A stretch of DNA of 45,178 bases from UBA4656 sp002405525 (GCA_036723735.1 DAIMGT010000026.1:1-45178); one strand, 5' to 3'; positions 7,838 through 16,762 are shown, numbered from the stretch's first letter. Numbers and translations are program-made. The notes: generated by a model from the sequence alone, not told the origin.

Positions 7838-8887
7838 TCAGGGTTGGTCGGTAGGGTGAGCAGCCTCGCAACGCGCGATCTCGGCGTCGAGCTGTCTCAG
7901 CCAGGCGTCCCCGAATCGCGCCTGGTACCAGTCGCGCAGGCTGGCAGTGCGTCGCCGCAACTCGTCGCGCTGGATCGGGGTGGCGACCGTCACCCTGCCG
8001 CCGCGGCGTTCGAAGGCTTCCATCGCCGGGCGTTCGCGATCGCTCGCCGCCTTGCGCGTCGCCGTCGCCAGTGCGCGAAAGCCCTCGCGGACGGCATGCT
8101 GCGCATCGGCCGGCAGCGCCTGCCACTGTTTCTCCGAATACCACCACAGCGCCGCCATGTAGCTGTGCCGATCGAGGAAAAGATGCCGCACGTGATCGTC
8201 GAGCTTCATGCCGACGATGTCCTGCGCGCTGTTCTTGATGCCGTCCAGCAGCCCGGCGCTGAGGGCGCTGTAGACCTCCGACCAAGGCAGGGCCATCGGC
8301 GACGCGCCAAGGTCGCGAACCATCTGCTGTTCGAGGGCCGAGGGGAGGGTGCGTATACGCAAGCCGGCCAGTTCGTCGGCCGATGCAACCGGCTGCCGCG
8401 TGGTGCCGAAACTGCGCCAGCCACCGGTGTTGCCCACCGCCATCAGCCGCAGGCCCAGGCCGTCGGCGAGGATCGCGTCGCCGATCGCCCTCACGATAGG
8501 GCCGTCGACCACGCACTCGACGACCGCATCATCGCGGAAGGAGTAGGGCAGATCGAGCACCTGCACCGCGCCATACAGCGCCGCGAGCCCGCCGACCGTG
8601 GTCTGGTGCATCTCGAGAACGCCGCTCTGCATGCTTTCGATGCATTCGCGTTCGCTGCCGCAGAACTGTCCGGACGGATAGATCTTCACCGTGGCCCGCC
8701 CCTGCAGCAGCCCCTCGACGGTCTGCTTGAAGGCGAGGGCGCCGACATAGTCCTCGTCGTCCTTCGAGGCGAGGAAGGCGATGCGGATCGTCAGTTCGGT
8801 GCGCTCGGCTCGCGAGGCCACGATGCCGGCGAGGCCGCCGAGCAGGATCAGGACCAGCAGGGCGCGGGCGACCAGGGTGCCGTTCAT
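7838..8887 (-). CDS. dctP: TRAP transporter substrate-binding protein (DctP type)
   Basis: A 349-residue periplasmic solute-binding protein of the DctP family. The N-terminal hydrophobic segment (about residues 7-25) is a signal peptide or anchor. The family core is clear: LAGLRIRTLPSALEQQMVRD with the ligand-clamping arginine, then GASPMALPWSEVYSAL and AGLLDGIKNS. DctP proteins bind organic acids, and relatives serve sulfonates such as isethionate and dihydroxypropanesulfonate. It lies 10 bp downstream of dctM and is the third gene of the Q-M-P set. Being downstream of the sulfosugar enzymes, a sulfonated ligand (sulfoquinovose, its glyceride or sulfolactate) is the best guess. Confidence 0.88.
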   Translation of the reverse strand: MNGTLVARALLVLILLGGLAGIVASRAERTELTIRIAFLASKDDEDYVGALAFKQTVEGLLQGRATVKIYPSGQFCGSERECIESMQSGVLEMHQTTVGGLAALYGAVQVLDLPYSFRDDAVVECVVDGPIVRAIGDAILADGLGLRLMAVGNTGGWRSFGTTRQPVASADELAGLRIRTLPSALEQQMVRDLGASPMALPWSEVYSALSAGLLDGIKNSAQDIVGMKLDDHVRHLFLDRHSYMAALWWYSEKQWQALPADAQHAVREGFRALATATRKAASDRERPAMEAFERRGGRVTVATPIQRDELRRRTASLRDWYQARFGDAWLRQLDAEIARCEAAHPTDQP

Positions 8888-8897
8888 CGCGGGCGAC

Positions 8898-10187
8898 TCA
8901 TTGGACCAGCCCCAGCCAGCGCGGCAGCGTGAGGGTCAGCGCAGGAAAGCAGGTCACCGCCACGATCACCAGCACCTGCACGGCGAGGAATGGGAGCAGC
9001 GCGCGCACGATGGCCTCGACCTTCTCGTTGGCGATCGACGCGGTCACGAACAGCACCAGGCCCATCGGCGGCGTGGTCAGCCCGACGGTGAGGTTGATGC
9101 ACATCACGAGCGCGAGGTGGATCGGATCGACGCCGAGCGCGGTGAAGGCCGGACCGAACACCGGGCCCAGGATCAGGATCGCCGGGCCGGCGTCGAGGAA
9201 CATGCCAATCACGAAAAGGAGCAGGTTGAGCAGCAGCAGCAGGACCAGCGGATTGTCGCTCACACCGAGCAGCATCGCCGCCATGCTGTCGGCCATGCCG
9301 GACATGGTCACCAGCCAGCCGAAGGTCACCGCCGCGCCGACCAGCAGCAGGATCACGCCCGACTGCAGCGCGGTGGTGACGAAGATTCCAGGCAGTTCGC
9401 CTGCCTTGAGGCTCTTGAGCACGAACAGGGTGACCAGCAGAGCGTAGCCGGCGGCCACGGCGGCCGCCTCGGTGGCGGTGAAGATCCCGCCGAGCATGCC
9501 GCCGAGCAGGATCACCGGCATCACCAAAGCGACGATCGCGCCGCGGAAGGACCGCCCGCGCTCGGCCCAGGTGGCCCGCGGTGCCGCGACCGGCAGGTCG
9601 TAGCGGCTCGCCAGCAGGCGGGTCACCGCCATCAGCCCGAGACCCATCAGTACGCCGGGCACCACGCCGGCCGCGAACAGGGCGCCGATGGAGAGGTTCA
9701 TCACGAAGCCGTACAGGATCATGATCCCCGACGGCGGGATGATCGGCCCGATCACCGCCGCCGCGGCGGTGACAGCGGCGGCGAAGCTGCGCCGGTAGCC
9801 GTTGGCCTCCATCGCCGGGATCAGCATCTTGCCGATCGCCGAGGCGTCGGCGACCGCGGAGCCGGAGATGCCGGCGAACAGCATCGACGACATGATGTTG
9901 ACCTGCGCGAGTCCGCCGCGCACGTGGCCCACCAGTGACTGGCTGAAGCGCACGATGCGCGCGGTGATGCCGCCGGAGTTCATCAGTTCGCCGGCGAGGA
10001 TGAAGAACGGCACCGCCAGCAGCGGGAAGCTGTCCACGCCGTTGTACAGCCGCGACAGCAGTGCGGCGAAGAACGGCTGCTGGCCGTCCAGCAGCAGACT
10101 GAGTCCTGGCCCGACCAGCAGAGCGAACACCACCGGCATGCCGAGCGCGAGCAGCATGATGAACAACCAGAGGAAGGCAGTCGACAC
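8898..10187 (-). CDS. dctM: TRAP transporter large permease (DctM type)
   Basis: A 429-residue, strongly hydrophobic inner-membrane protein with about a dozen membrane segments. It is the ion-coupled transport subunit of a TRAP system. Recognisable DctM features are PLLAVPFFILAGELMNSGGI, FAGISGSAVADASAIG, PPSGIMILYG and GLTTPPMGLVLFV. The start used is GTG at 10187, 5 bp after the dctQ stop. An upstream in-frame codon is less plausible because it would enter dctQ. It works with DctQ and DctP as a sodium-driven importer. Confidence 0.92.
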   Translation of the reverse strand: MSTAFLWLFIMLLALGMPVVFALLVGPGLSLLLDGQQPFFAALLSRLYNGVDSFPLLAVPFFILAGELMNSGGITARIVRFSQSLVGHVRGGLAQVNIMSSMLFAGISGSAVADASAIGKMLIPAMEANGYRRSFAAAVTAAAAVIGPIIPPSGIMILYGFVMNLSIGALFAAGVVPGVLMGLGLMAVTRLLASRYDLPVAAPRATWAERGRSFRGAIVALVMPVILLGGMLGGIFTATEAAAVAAGYALLVTLFVLKSLKAGELPGIFVTTALQSGVILLLVGAAVTFGWLVTMSGMADSMAAMLLGVSDNPLVLLLLLNLLLFVIGMFLDAGPAILILGPVFGPAFTALGVDPIHLALVMCINLTVGLTTPPMGLVLFVTASIANEKVEAIVRALLPFLAVQVLVIVAVTCFPALTLTLPRWLGLVQ

Positions 10188-10192
10188 GCGCG

Positions 10193-10771
10193 TCAGTCCT
10201 CGTCGACGGCCGCGACCGATCCGATCAGGCGCAGCTTCGGATCGGGTCGGAACGCGGTGGCGACCAGGCGCAGCACCAGCTCGGCAGCGACCAGCATCAT
10301 GGCCAAGAGCGCCGCGGGCACGATGGCGTAGACCCACGCCATGCGGATCGGCAGTGCGGAAGCCGACAGCGACAGGCCGCGCTGCCAGAATGCAAAGCTC
10401 TCTGCCAGCAGCATGAAGCAGATCCAGCCGGCGAGCAGGTTGAGCAATACGCTGACCATCAGCAGGAGGCGCGGCGGCAGCGACCGCGCCAGCGAATCGA
10501 TCGCCACCTTGGCGCCGCTGCGGTGCGCGAACGGCGCGACCAGCAGTACCGCCCACACCAGCATGAAGCGCGCCAGTTCTTCCGCCCAGTCGAGAGTGTG
10601 TCCGAAGATCGCGCGCGAGACGATCTGCACGAGGGCCAGCGCCAGCATGCACGCGACCAGCAGCCCCGCAGCCCGCCGGCCCGCGCGCGCCACGGGCTGG
10701 TTCACGGTGGCCAGCACTGCGATCGAACGATCGAGGGTTGCCAGCAAGGGATTGGGGCGCGGGTTGCGCAT
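10193..10771 (-). CDS. dctQ: TRAP transporter small permease (DctQ type)
   Basis: A 192-residue inner-membrane protein with four membrane segments. The DctQ signature is visible as SRAIFGHTLDWAEELARFML (residues about 52-71) followed by HRSGAKVAIDSLARSLPP. It bridges DctP and DctM. It is the first of the three TRAP genes and lies downstream of the TonB-receptor gene. A strong hairpin separates them, so the TRAP genes may be expressed at a lower level than, or separately from, the receptor. Confidence 0.9.
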   Translation of the reverse strand: MRNPRPNPLLATLDRSIAVLATVNQPVARAGRRAAGLLVACMLALALVQIVSRAIFGHTLDWAEELARFMLVWAVLLVAPFAHRSGAKVAIDSLARSLPPRLLLMVSVLLNLLAGWICFMLLAESFAFWQRGLSLSASALPIRMAWVYAIVPAALLAMMLVAAELVLRLVATAFRPDPKLRLIGSVAAVDED

Positions 10772-10782
10772 CGGCGGAACAC

Positions 10783-10810
10783 GGCGGACCCCCCGCTGGA
10801 GGGGTCCGCC
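10783..10810 (-). terminator. Perfect 10-bp stem-loop between TonB receptor and TRAP genes
   Basis: GGCGGACCCC at 10783-10792 pairs perfectly with GGGGTCCGCC at 10801-10810 around an 8-base loop, 18 bp after the TonB-receptor stop. No U-run follows. It could be a terminator, an attenuator or an RNA-stabilising end that sets receptor-to-transporter ratio. Confidence 0.6.
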
Positions 10811-10828
10811 CGAGGGCTACGCGGCGAG

Positions 10829-13168
10829 TTACGGCGCGCCGAAGTTCATCCGGAACTGCAGCCCGAAGTAGCGATCCGCATCGCGGGGGATCTGCAGGCG
10901 CGGCACGCCGCCCGGCCCGCCTGCAGTGCGCAGCGCCACGAACTGCTGGTCGGTGACGTTGCGCCCGATCAGCGTCAGCCGATAACGGTCGTCCTTGTCG
11001 GCGAAGGTGAAGGTCAGATCGACCGTGGTGTAGCCTGGAATTCGAAGGGCCGCGGGCTCGTTGAGGTCGGACCACTGCTCATCCTGGTAGGCGACGACCA
11101 AACCCGGCGAGAAGTTGAAGGAGTCGAAATCGAACTGATACTGGCCGGCGAGCGAGGCCTTGAGCTTGGGCGCCAGCGGGAGCTGGGTGCCGCTGCGCAC
11201 CGTGGGCAACGTGCCTGGCGGCGCGGTCGCCGGAACCGGGAAGCTCTCCACCCGCGCATCGGTGTAGGCGACGCCGCCGCTGATCGACAGGGCTTCGGTA
11301 GGCCGGGCGAGGATCTCCAGTTCGAGGCCCTCGGTCTTGACCTCGCCGGCGTTGGTCAGGGTGGTGATCAGCGCGCCGTTGAGGAACAGGAAGTTGTTGG
11401 CCTGGAAGTTGTCGTAGGTCGCGGAGAAGGCGGCGCCGCTGACGATGTAACGGCCGTCGCCCAGCGTCGACTTGAACCCGAGTTCGTACGAATCGGCAGT
11501 CTCGGCGTCGATCACCGGGGTGTTGTTCGGGCCCATGTTGAAGAACACGTTGAAGGCCGGACCCTTGTAGCCACGCGAGTAGGTCAGGTAGCTCATGAAG
11601 TCGTCGTTCACGTCCCACTGCAGGCCCGCGCGACCGGACACGTTGGTCGAGTCGTCCTCGCCGCTCAGGAACGCCGTGCCTCCGCCGGCCTGGGTGCGGA
11701 TGCCCGGGCCCGGAATCGGCGAGAAGTTGTACCTGTGCTGGTAGCTGATCTCGTCCTTCGTCCAGCGCAGCCCGCCGATCAGGTTCCAGCTGTCGGTCAC
11801 CGGGAAGGTGCCGTCGGCGAATACCGCGAGGTTCTTGAAGTCGGCGCCGAACAGGGCGTTGGCCGAGGGTGTTTCGACCACCGAGCTGCCGGGCCGGCAG
11901 GGTGCCAGCCCGGTCGAGTCCGGAGCCGATGTGGTCGAGCGGCAGACGATGGTGTCGCGGCGGAAGAACCGCTCGGCGTCGGTCTTGGAGTAGAAGGCTC
12001 CGAGGACATAGTCGACGATGTCGGTCGACCCGGCGAGGCGAAGCTCCTGGGAGAACGTGTCGGTTTCCTGCGGGCCGAAATCATGCAATTGCGCGAAGGC
12101 ATTGCCGACGTAGGCCGCCGGCGTGTCGAGCCAGTCGCCTTCGCGGAACTCGGTGGTGTCCCAGGTGCGGTACGCCGTGATCGAAGTCAGCGTCGAATTC
12201 TCGAGGCTCACGTCCGCCTGCAGCGAAAGCCCCCAGGCTTCCTCGGTCGAGCGCATCTCCAGGTTCTGCCGCACTTCGCGCGTCGCGTCGCCGCGGAAGT
12301 TGGTGCGCAACAGGGAGTTGAGCGCGGGGCCGTTGGCGCCGGTCGGCGCGGTGCCGATCACCTCGACGCAGCAGTTGTCGTCGGAATCCCGGTAGTCGGC
12401 GATGAAGGTGAGCTGGGTGCTGTCGGACGGATCAGCTTGCCAGACGGTACGGATGCCCTTGCGGTCGTAGCCGTTGAGCTTGCCGCCGGCGGGCGTCGAA
12501 CTCAGGTTGTCGATGTAGCCGTCGAAGTCACCCCACGTGACCGTGGTGCGCGAGCGCAGCGTCGGCGAGAACGGCGCGTTGACGGCCGCTCGGATACGTT
12601 TTTCGTTGTCCTCGAACCAGCCCAAGTCGAAATACGCGCCGAAGTCGTCGGTCGGCATCTTCGACACGATGTTGACCACGCCGGCGGATGCATTCTTCCC
12701 GAACAGCGTCCCCTGCGGGCCGCGCAGCACCTCGATGCGCTCGATGTCGTACAGATCGCCGAACGCTTCGCCGGCCGAGGACAGCACCACGCCGTCGAGG
12801 ACGGAGGCGACGCTGGGCTGGGCTGCGATCGCGAAGTTGATGGTGCCGACGCCGCGCAGGAACAAAGCCTGGTTGAGTGCGGTGTTGGTCTTGCGGATGT
12901 TCAGCGATGGCACCAGCAGCTTGAGCTGCTCCACGTTGTAGCCGCCGAGGGTCTCGATCTGGCTGCCGTCGACGTAGGTCAGCGCCACCGGCACTTCCTG
13001 CAAGGACTGTTCGCGTTTCTGCGCGGTGACCACCAGCGTGTCCAGCAGGGTCGCCTGCTCGTCTTCGGCGGCGGGCTGCTGGGCGGACGCTTGGGCACTG
13101 GCCAGCGCGGCGATCATGGCGACTGCCAGCCGATGACGCGGCAGAAGGTTGAGCTTCGATTGGTTCAT
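10829..13168 (-). CDS. TonB-dependent outer-membrane receptor
   Basis: A 779-residue beta-barrel receptor that takes up a specific solute across the outer membrane with TonB energy. A signal peptide ends near AQASAQQ. The TonB box and plug start is LDTLVVTAQKREQSLQEVPV, and the plug motif VLRGPQGTLFGKNASAGVVN is canonical. The barrel ends with IPGYTTVDLTFTF, IGRNVTDQQF and FGLQFRMNFGAP. ATG at 13168 is chosen because GGGGAGG lies 8 nt upstream. The GTG three codons earlier lies inside that ribosome-binding site. It stands between the GH31 glycosidase and the TRAP genes. This implies import of the glycoside that the locus degrades, so a sulfosugar or sulfoglycolipid fragment is the inferred ligand. 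Confidence 0.92.
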   Translation of the reverse strand: MNQSKLNLLPRHRLAVAMIAALASAQASAQQPAAEDEQATLLDTLVVTAQKREQSLQEVPVALTYVDGSQIETLGGYNVEQLKLLVPSLNIRKTNTALNQALFLRGVGTINFAIAAQPSVASVLDGVVLSSAGEAFGDLYDIERIEVLRGPQGTLFGKNASAGVVNIVSKMPTDDFGAYFDLGWFEDNEKRIRAAVNAPFSPTLRSRTTVTWGDFDGYIDNLSSTPAGGKLNGYDRKGIRTVWQADPSDSTQLTFIADYRDSDDNCCVEVIGTAPTGANGPALNSLLRTNFRGDATREVRQNLEMRSTEEAWGLSLQADVSLENSTLTSITAYRTWDTTEFREGDWLDTPAAYVGNAFAQLHDFGPQETDTFSQELRLAGSTDIVDYVLGAFYSKTDAERFFRRDTIVCRSTTSAPDSTGLAPCRPGSSVVETPSANALFGADFKNLAVFADGTFPVTDSWNLIGGLRWTKDEISYQHRYNFSPIPGPGIRTQAGGGTAFLSGEDDSTNVSGRAGLQWDVNDDFMSYLTYSRGYKGPAFNVFFNMGPNNTPVIDAETADSYELGFKSTLGDGRYIVSGAAFSATYDNFQANNFLFLNGALITTLTNAGEVKTEGLELEILARPTEALSISGGVAYTDARVESFPVPATAPPGTLPTVRSGTQLPLAPKLKASLAGQYQFDFDSFNFSPGLVVAYQDEQWSDLNEPAALRIPGYTTVDLTFTFADKDDRYRLTLIGRNVTDQQFVALRTAGGPGGVPRLQIPRDADRYFGLQFRMNFGAP

Positions 13169-13234
13169 TGGATGCACCTCCCCAGGTTGGTGCCATGCCC
13201 TGTTGGACGATGGCGTTTGGACACTAACACACGC

Positions 13235-13250
13235 GTTTCATGCACGAAAC
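13235..13250. promoter_or_regulatory. Palindrome upstream of TonB-receptor gene
   Basis: GTTTC-ATGCAC-GAAAC lies about 67 bp upstream of the TonB-receptor start, in the 156 bp gap after the GH31 gene. The symmetric arms and the position suggest an operator for a second promoter of the receptor gene. The regulator is unknown. The gap shows no other feature. Confidence 0.35.
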
Positions 13251-13324
13251 CACGGTCCCTGCGCGCGGTCCGCAGCGCCGCGACGGTATCGCTTCATCGC
13301 CTCGATGCCGCATGCATCGCGGCA

Positions 13325-15355
13325 TCAAGCCCACACTGCCTGTGCCGCGATCGGAAGCGGAGGGCTGCCGGCGCGCGTGAACGCGGCGATCTCGGACAGT
13401 CCCAGTAGAAGTCGGTGGCTGCGCCCACCGGCGAACGAGTCCCCGTCCGGAAAGCGCTGCCAGTCGCCCGTCGGCAGATAGACCTCCACCGCGCCACCCG
13501 GCGCAAGGCACGGCGCGACCAGCAGGTCAGCCCCCAGGAAGAACTGGTTCTCAAAGGCCCAGGACGCGGGTTCGTCCGGACAGGCGAGGACCATCGCGCG
13601 CTGTACGGGCAAACCGGTCGCGTGCGCATCTGCCATGCAACGCTCGATGTAGGGCAGCAGGCGCTCGCGCAACTGCAGTGCATGGTCGACCGCGGATTCC
13701 GCTTCCGCCCCGTAACTCCAGGGTTCGCGCGGCCCGATGCCGTGCAGGCGCATATGGGCGGCGAACACCGCGGCCTGCGCCCAACGGACGTAGAGCTCGG
13801 GGTCGCGCCGGTCGGCATAGAAGCCGCCGACATCGGTGGCGAAGTAGGGCCCGCCGGTCATGCCCCACGACAGCGCGCCGCGGATGCTCGCCGCCAGTCC
13901 GCCCCAGTCGGCCTGCGGATCGCCGCCCCATTGCGCGGGGTAACGCTGCGAGCCGGCCCAGGCCGAACGGCTGAACAGGAACGCCCCGTCGCGCGCGTAG
14001 CGTTCGGCCGCCTCGTACACGCAGCGGTTGTAAAGCAGCGCATACGCGTTGTGCAGTTCGCTGCCGGAGGAACCGTCACTTGCCACCATGTGGGGCCCGA
14101 TCTGCTCGCCGAAGTCGGCCTTGATCATGTCGACGCCGGCCTCGAACAGAACACGGTGGCGATCGCGCCACCAGGCATAAGCCTCCGGGTGGGTGAAGTC
14201 GAGCAGCCCGGACTCGGGCAACGGCGTCAGGACCGGCCCGAACGGCTCGAGGTCCCACTGGTAGCGAAAGGCGTCGCCGCTGCGATCGTCCCGGATCAGC
14301 CAGCCGCGCGCGGCCAGCTCGTTGAACAGGGGATTCTTCACCGAGACCAGCGGGTACTCCCAGACGCAGATCCGGAAAGCGAGCGCCTTCAGTTCATCGA
14401 GCACCGGCTTCGGGTCCGGGTAGCGCCGTGGGCACCATTCGAAGGCGAAGCGGGTCTCGGTGTCCTGCCAGGCGCGGCCGTCGAAGGTGATCGTCTCGCA
14501 CGGCATCCCCCGCCGGCGAACCTCGCGCGCCACCGCGAGGATCTCGTCAGCGTCCCGGTAGTACGCCTTCGACAGGATAAGCCCCAGGCTCCAGCGCGGC
14601 GGGACCGGAGCGCGGCCGGTCAGCGCGGTGTATTGGGCGAGCTGCTGCGCGCCGTCGCGGCCACCGAGCAGGAACAGGTCCAGGGACGGGCTGTCCACCT
14701 CCAGCACATAGGCCCGCTGTGACCAGGGCGCGAAGCCGACGCCGTGGGTCACCGCCGCGGCGGTGTGGGCGAACACGCCCCAGCCGTCCGGGCTCCAGGC
14801 GAAGGGCGCGTTCTTGTAGCTGCGTTCCGAGTTCACGCCCAGGGCGTCGTGGTTGTAGGAGCGGATCAATTCCCCGCGGTGATCGAGCCGGCCCCACTTC
14901 TCGCCCAGACCATAGACGCGCGTGGCGTGACCCAGTTCGAGGCTGACCAGCCAGCCATGTTCGAGGCGCGCAAACGGCGGGATGCGATGCCGGCGCACAA
15001 AGTGCGCGTCGCTCGGGGACGACTGCACGCGCCGCCTGCCGTGGTCCAGGATGAAGGCCAGCGGCGCGTGCTCGAGGATCAACGCAAGCTCGCCAGCGCT
15101 GATCCGCGTGCGGTCGGCTGCGATTTCGATTTCGACCGGCAGCGATGCCGGATCCGCGACCAGGATCCCGTAGTCGCGCGCCGCCGGACCCAGCCGCAGG
15201 CGCGCGCCGAACGCATGCAGCGTGATCGTGAGGTCGCCCGCAGTGGTCGGCACCCGCACGCTGCCGTCGGCCTGCGCCTGCGCCACGCCGTCCACCGCAA
15301 GCGCGGGGATGCGGCCCCAGTCGGGAGGTTCGATGCCGGTCGGAAGGCCGTTCAC
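13325..15355 (-). CDS. GH31 glycosidase, candidate sulfoquinovoside hydrolase without the usual signature
   Basis: A 676-residue cytoplasmic GH31 enzyme, close to the 678 residues of E. coli YihQ. The retaining nucleophile is Asp414 in MIKADFGEQIG and the acid/base is Asp479 in QWGGDPQADW. By context it should release sulfoquinovose from a glycoside such as sulfoquinovosyl glycerol. It is coupled to the isomerase gene (ATGA overlap at 15352-15355). However, the sulfonate-binding residues of known GH31 sulfoquinovosidases (the Q-Q-R-W-Y or K-E-R-W-Y set) are not evident. The position of YihQ Tyr508 is Phe512 (DVGGF). The Arg/Trp loop is replaced by a shorter FDGRAWQDTETRFAFEW segment with Arg304 and Arg312. 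It may be a diverged sulfoquinovosidase or act on another alpha-glycoside. Confidence 0.72.
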   Translation of the reverse strand: MNGLPTGIEPPDWGRIPALAVDGVAQAQADGSVRVPTTAGDLTITLHAFGARLRLGPAARDYGILVADPASLPVEIEIAADRTRISAGELALILEHAPLAFILDHGRRRVQSSPSDAHFVRRHRIPPFARLEHGWLVSLELGHATRVYGLGEKWGRLDHRGELIRSYNHDALGVNSERSYKNAPFAWSPDGWGVFAHTAAAVTHGVGFAPWSQRAYVLEVDSPSLDLFLLGGRDGAQQLAQYTALTGRAPVPPRWSLGLILSKAYYRDADEILAVAREVRRRGMPCETITFDGRAWQDTETRFAFEWCPRRYPDPKPVLDELKALAFRICVWEYPLVSVKNPLFNELAARGWLIRDDRSGDAFRYQWDLEPFGPVLTPLPESGLLDFTHPEAYAWWRDRHRVLFEAGVDMIKADFGEQIGPHMVASDGSSGSELHNAYALLYNRCVYEAAERYARDGAFLFSRSAWAGSQRYPAQWGGDPQADWGGLAASIRGALSWGMTGGPYFATDVGGFYADRRDPELYVRWAQAAVFAAHMRLHGIGPREPWSYGAEAESAVDHALQLRERLLPYIERCMADAHATGLPVQRAMVLACPDEPASWAFENQFFLGADLLVAPCLAPGGAVEVYLPTGDWQRFPDGDSFAGGRSHRLLLGLSEIAAFTRAGSPPLPIAAQAVWA

Positions 15356-16761
15356 GCCAATTCCAGCAGCGGCAGGTTCCAGCGCTGCGCGACGCCGCGC
15401 AGGGCAGGGCGATGGTCGCCGTAGGCCAGGGCGAAATGGTGCTCGAGGCCCTCCTCGATGATGCGCCGGCAGACCTCGCCGGCCGGGCGGTCGAAGCGGA
15501 CGGTGCCGGAGCAGCCGGTGAAGGCCATCGGAGCGCGCACCACCTCCGCGCCGGCGATCATCAGCTTGACCTCGTTGCGCGACCGCGACAGGCGCGCCAG
15601 GGTGATGCGCCCGGGTCGGAGCGGGAACTGGTGCAGGAGCGGCATTCTGCGGTTGGTATGGATGGTGGCCTGCGCCTCAGCTTCGGGGTCGCGCATCGAC
15701 AGCGGCGCCAGTCCGCAGTGCCAGAACACCGCGCTGTCGTCCCTCCCGTCGATGTCCACCAGGTCGGCCATCCATGCCGGCTCGTCGGCGAGAGTCTGCA
15801 TGAGCAGCTGAGTGATCGAGCCGTTGACGTCCGCTTCGCAGGCCGACGGCACACGCTGCCCGTTCATCATCGCCATCGGCCCGCAGGCGGCGCAGCCATA
15901 CTCGGTGAACATCTCCGGCCAGCAGCGCACGGCCATGCCCTGCGCGCCGGTTTCGCGCTGCACGTCCTGCAGCGCGCAGAAGACGCGGAACGAGCGGTCG
16001 AGTTGCTGCTGGTCGACCGCATCAAGCCCGGACAGTCCGGTCGCGGCAGCGGCGCGCACGGCGGCGACGCGACCCGCGTCGGCGGCCCGCGCCTTTTCGA
16101 ACAGCTGCGCCAGCTGGATCGTCTCCACCTCGATGCCGGCAAGGCGTTGCAGCAGGCCGCCGTCGTACTCGCAGGTGTCGAAGCCGTCGGGGTGCTTGCC
16201 GACCACGGCGACCTTGCCGCCCTCCAGCTTCGCCAGCGCACGCTCGGCCGCGGCGTGGTCGACCTCGACGCCGGCTGCGACCGGCGGTCGCGCCAGCGTT
16301 GCAGTCCTTGCCGCAGTCCGCGCCAGTGCGCGCAGGCTGTCGCCGATCCCGGTCGTGTCCGGATCGGCGTACAGCCACCCGTGCGGCACGCCGGCGCGGC
16401 CGAGCGCATGCGCGGCCAGGTTGAGCCCGCAATACGCATTCAGCCGCAGACGTCCGCCGGCGCGGGGCTCGGGAAGCGCCCAGATCGCCAGCGGCACCTG
16501 CGCGCCCCGCGCGATCTCGACCGTCATCGTGGCGTCGGTGAAGGTGACCTGCAGGATGAGCATCAGGTCGATTTCGCCGGCGGCGGCGATCTCGGTGAGG
16601 GCCCGTTCGGCTGCGGCGCGGTCGAACAGCAGTTCGCGCGGGCCGACGGTGCGGATGCCGGCGGCGTCCAGCGCCGCGAAGGCGCGCGCCTTGGTCTCCT
16701 CGGCGAAAGGGACGTCGAAGGTCGGTCTCGCGAGGGCCGCGACGCCGAAGGTCAGTGCCAT
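15352..16761 (-). CDS. L-fucose/arabinose isomerase-family protein, candidate sulfoquinovose isomerase
   Basis: A 469-residue member of the fucose isomerase-like family. The C-terminal half carries AVRCWPEMFTEYGCAACGP and the CEADVNGSITQLL segment, which holds the metal-site residues of these isomerases. The N-terminal half resembles the substrate-binding domains (LMLILQVTFTDATM, KVAVVGKHPDGFDTCEYD). In its operon the only aldose-ketose step needed is sulfoquinovose to sulfofructose. Fucose-isomerase-type sulfoquinovose isomerases (SqvD) are known from alternative sulfoglycolytic pathways, whereas E. coli uses the unrelated YihS. The start ATG at 16761 follows the aldolase stop with one base between. 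Function is inferred from family and neighbours. Confidence 0.75.
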   Translation of the reverse strand: MALTFGVAALARPTFDVPFAEETKARAFAALDAAGIRTVGPRELLFDRAAAERALTEIAAAGEIDLMLILQVTFTDATMTVEIARGAQVPLAIWALPEPRAGGRLRLNAYCGLNLAAHALGRAGVPHGWLYADPDTTGIGDSLRALARTAARTATLARPPVAAGVEVDHAAAERALAKLEGGKVAVVGKHPDGFDTCEYDGGLLQRLAGIEVETIQLAQLFEKARAADAGRVAAVRAAAATGLSGLDAVDQQQLDRSFRVFCALQDVQRETGAQGMAVRCWPEMFTEYGCAACGPMAMMNGQRVPSACEADVNGSITQLLMQTLADEPAWMADLVDIDGRDDSAVFWHCGLAPLSMRDPEAEAQATIHTNRRMPLLHQFPLRPGRITLARLSRSRNEVKLMIAGAEVVRAPMAFTGCSGTVRFDRPAGEVCRRIIEEGLEHHFALAYGDHRPALRGVAQRWNLPLLELA

Positions 16762-16762
16762 G

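Noticed and set aside
10523..13408. A 961-codon plus-strand open frame
   Set aside because: It is antisense to the TonB receptor and dctQ, both supported by clear family motifs.
13325..15355. Calling the GH31 enzyme a canonical YihQ sulfoquinovosidase
   Set aside because: Length and catalytic residues fit, but the sulfonate-binding residues could not be found in place, so only candidate status is given.
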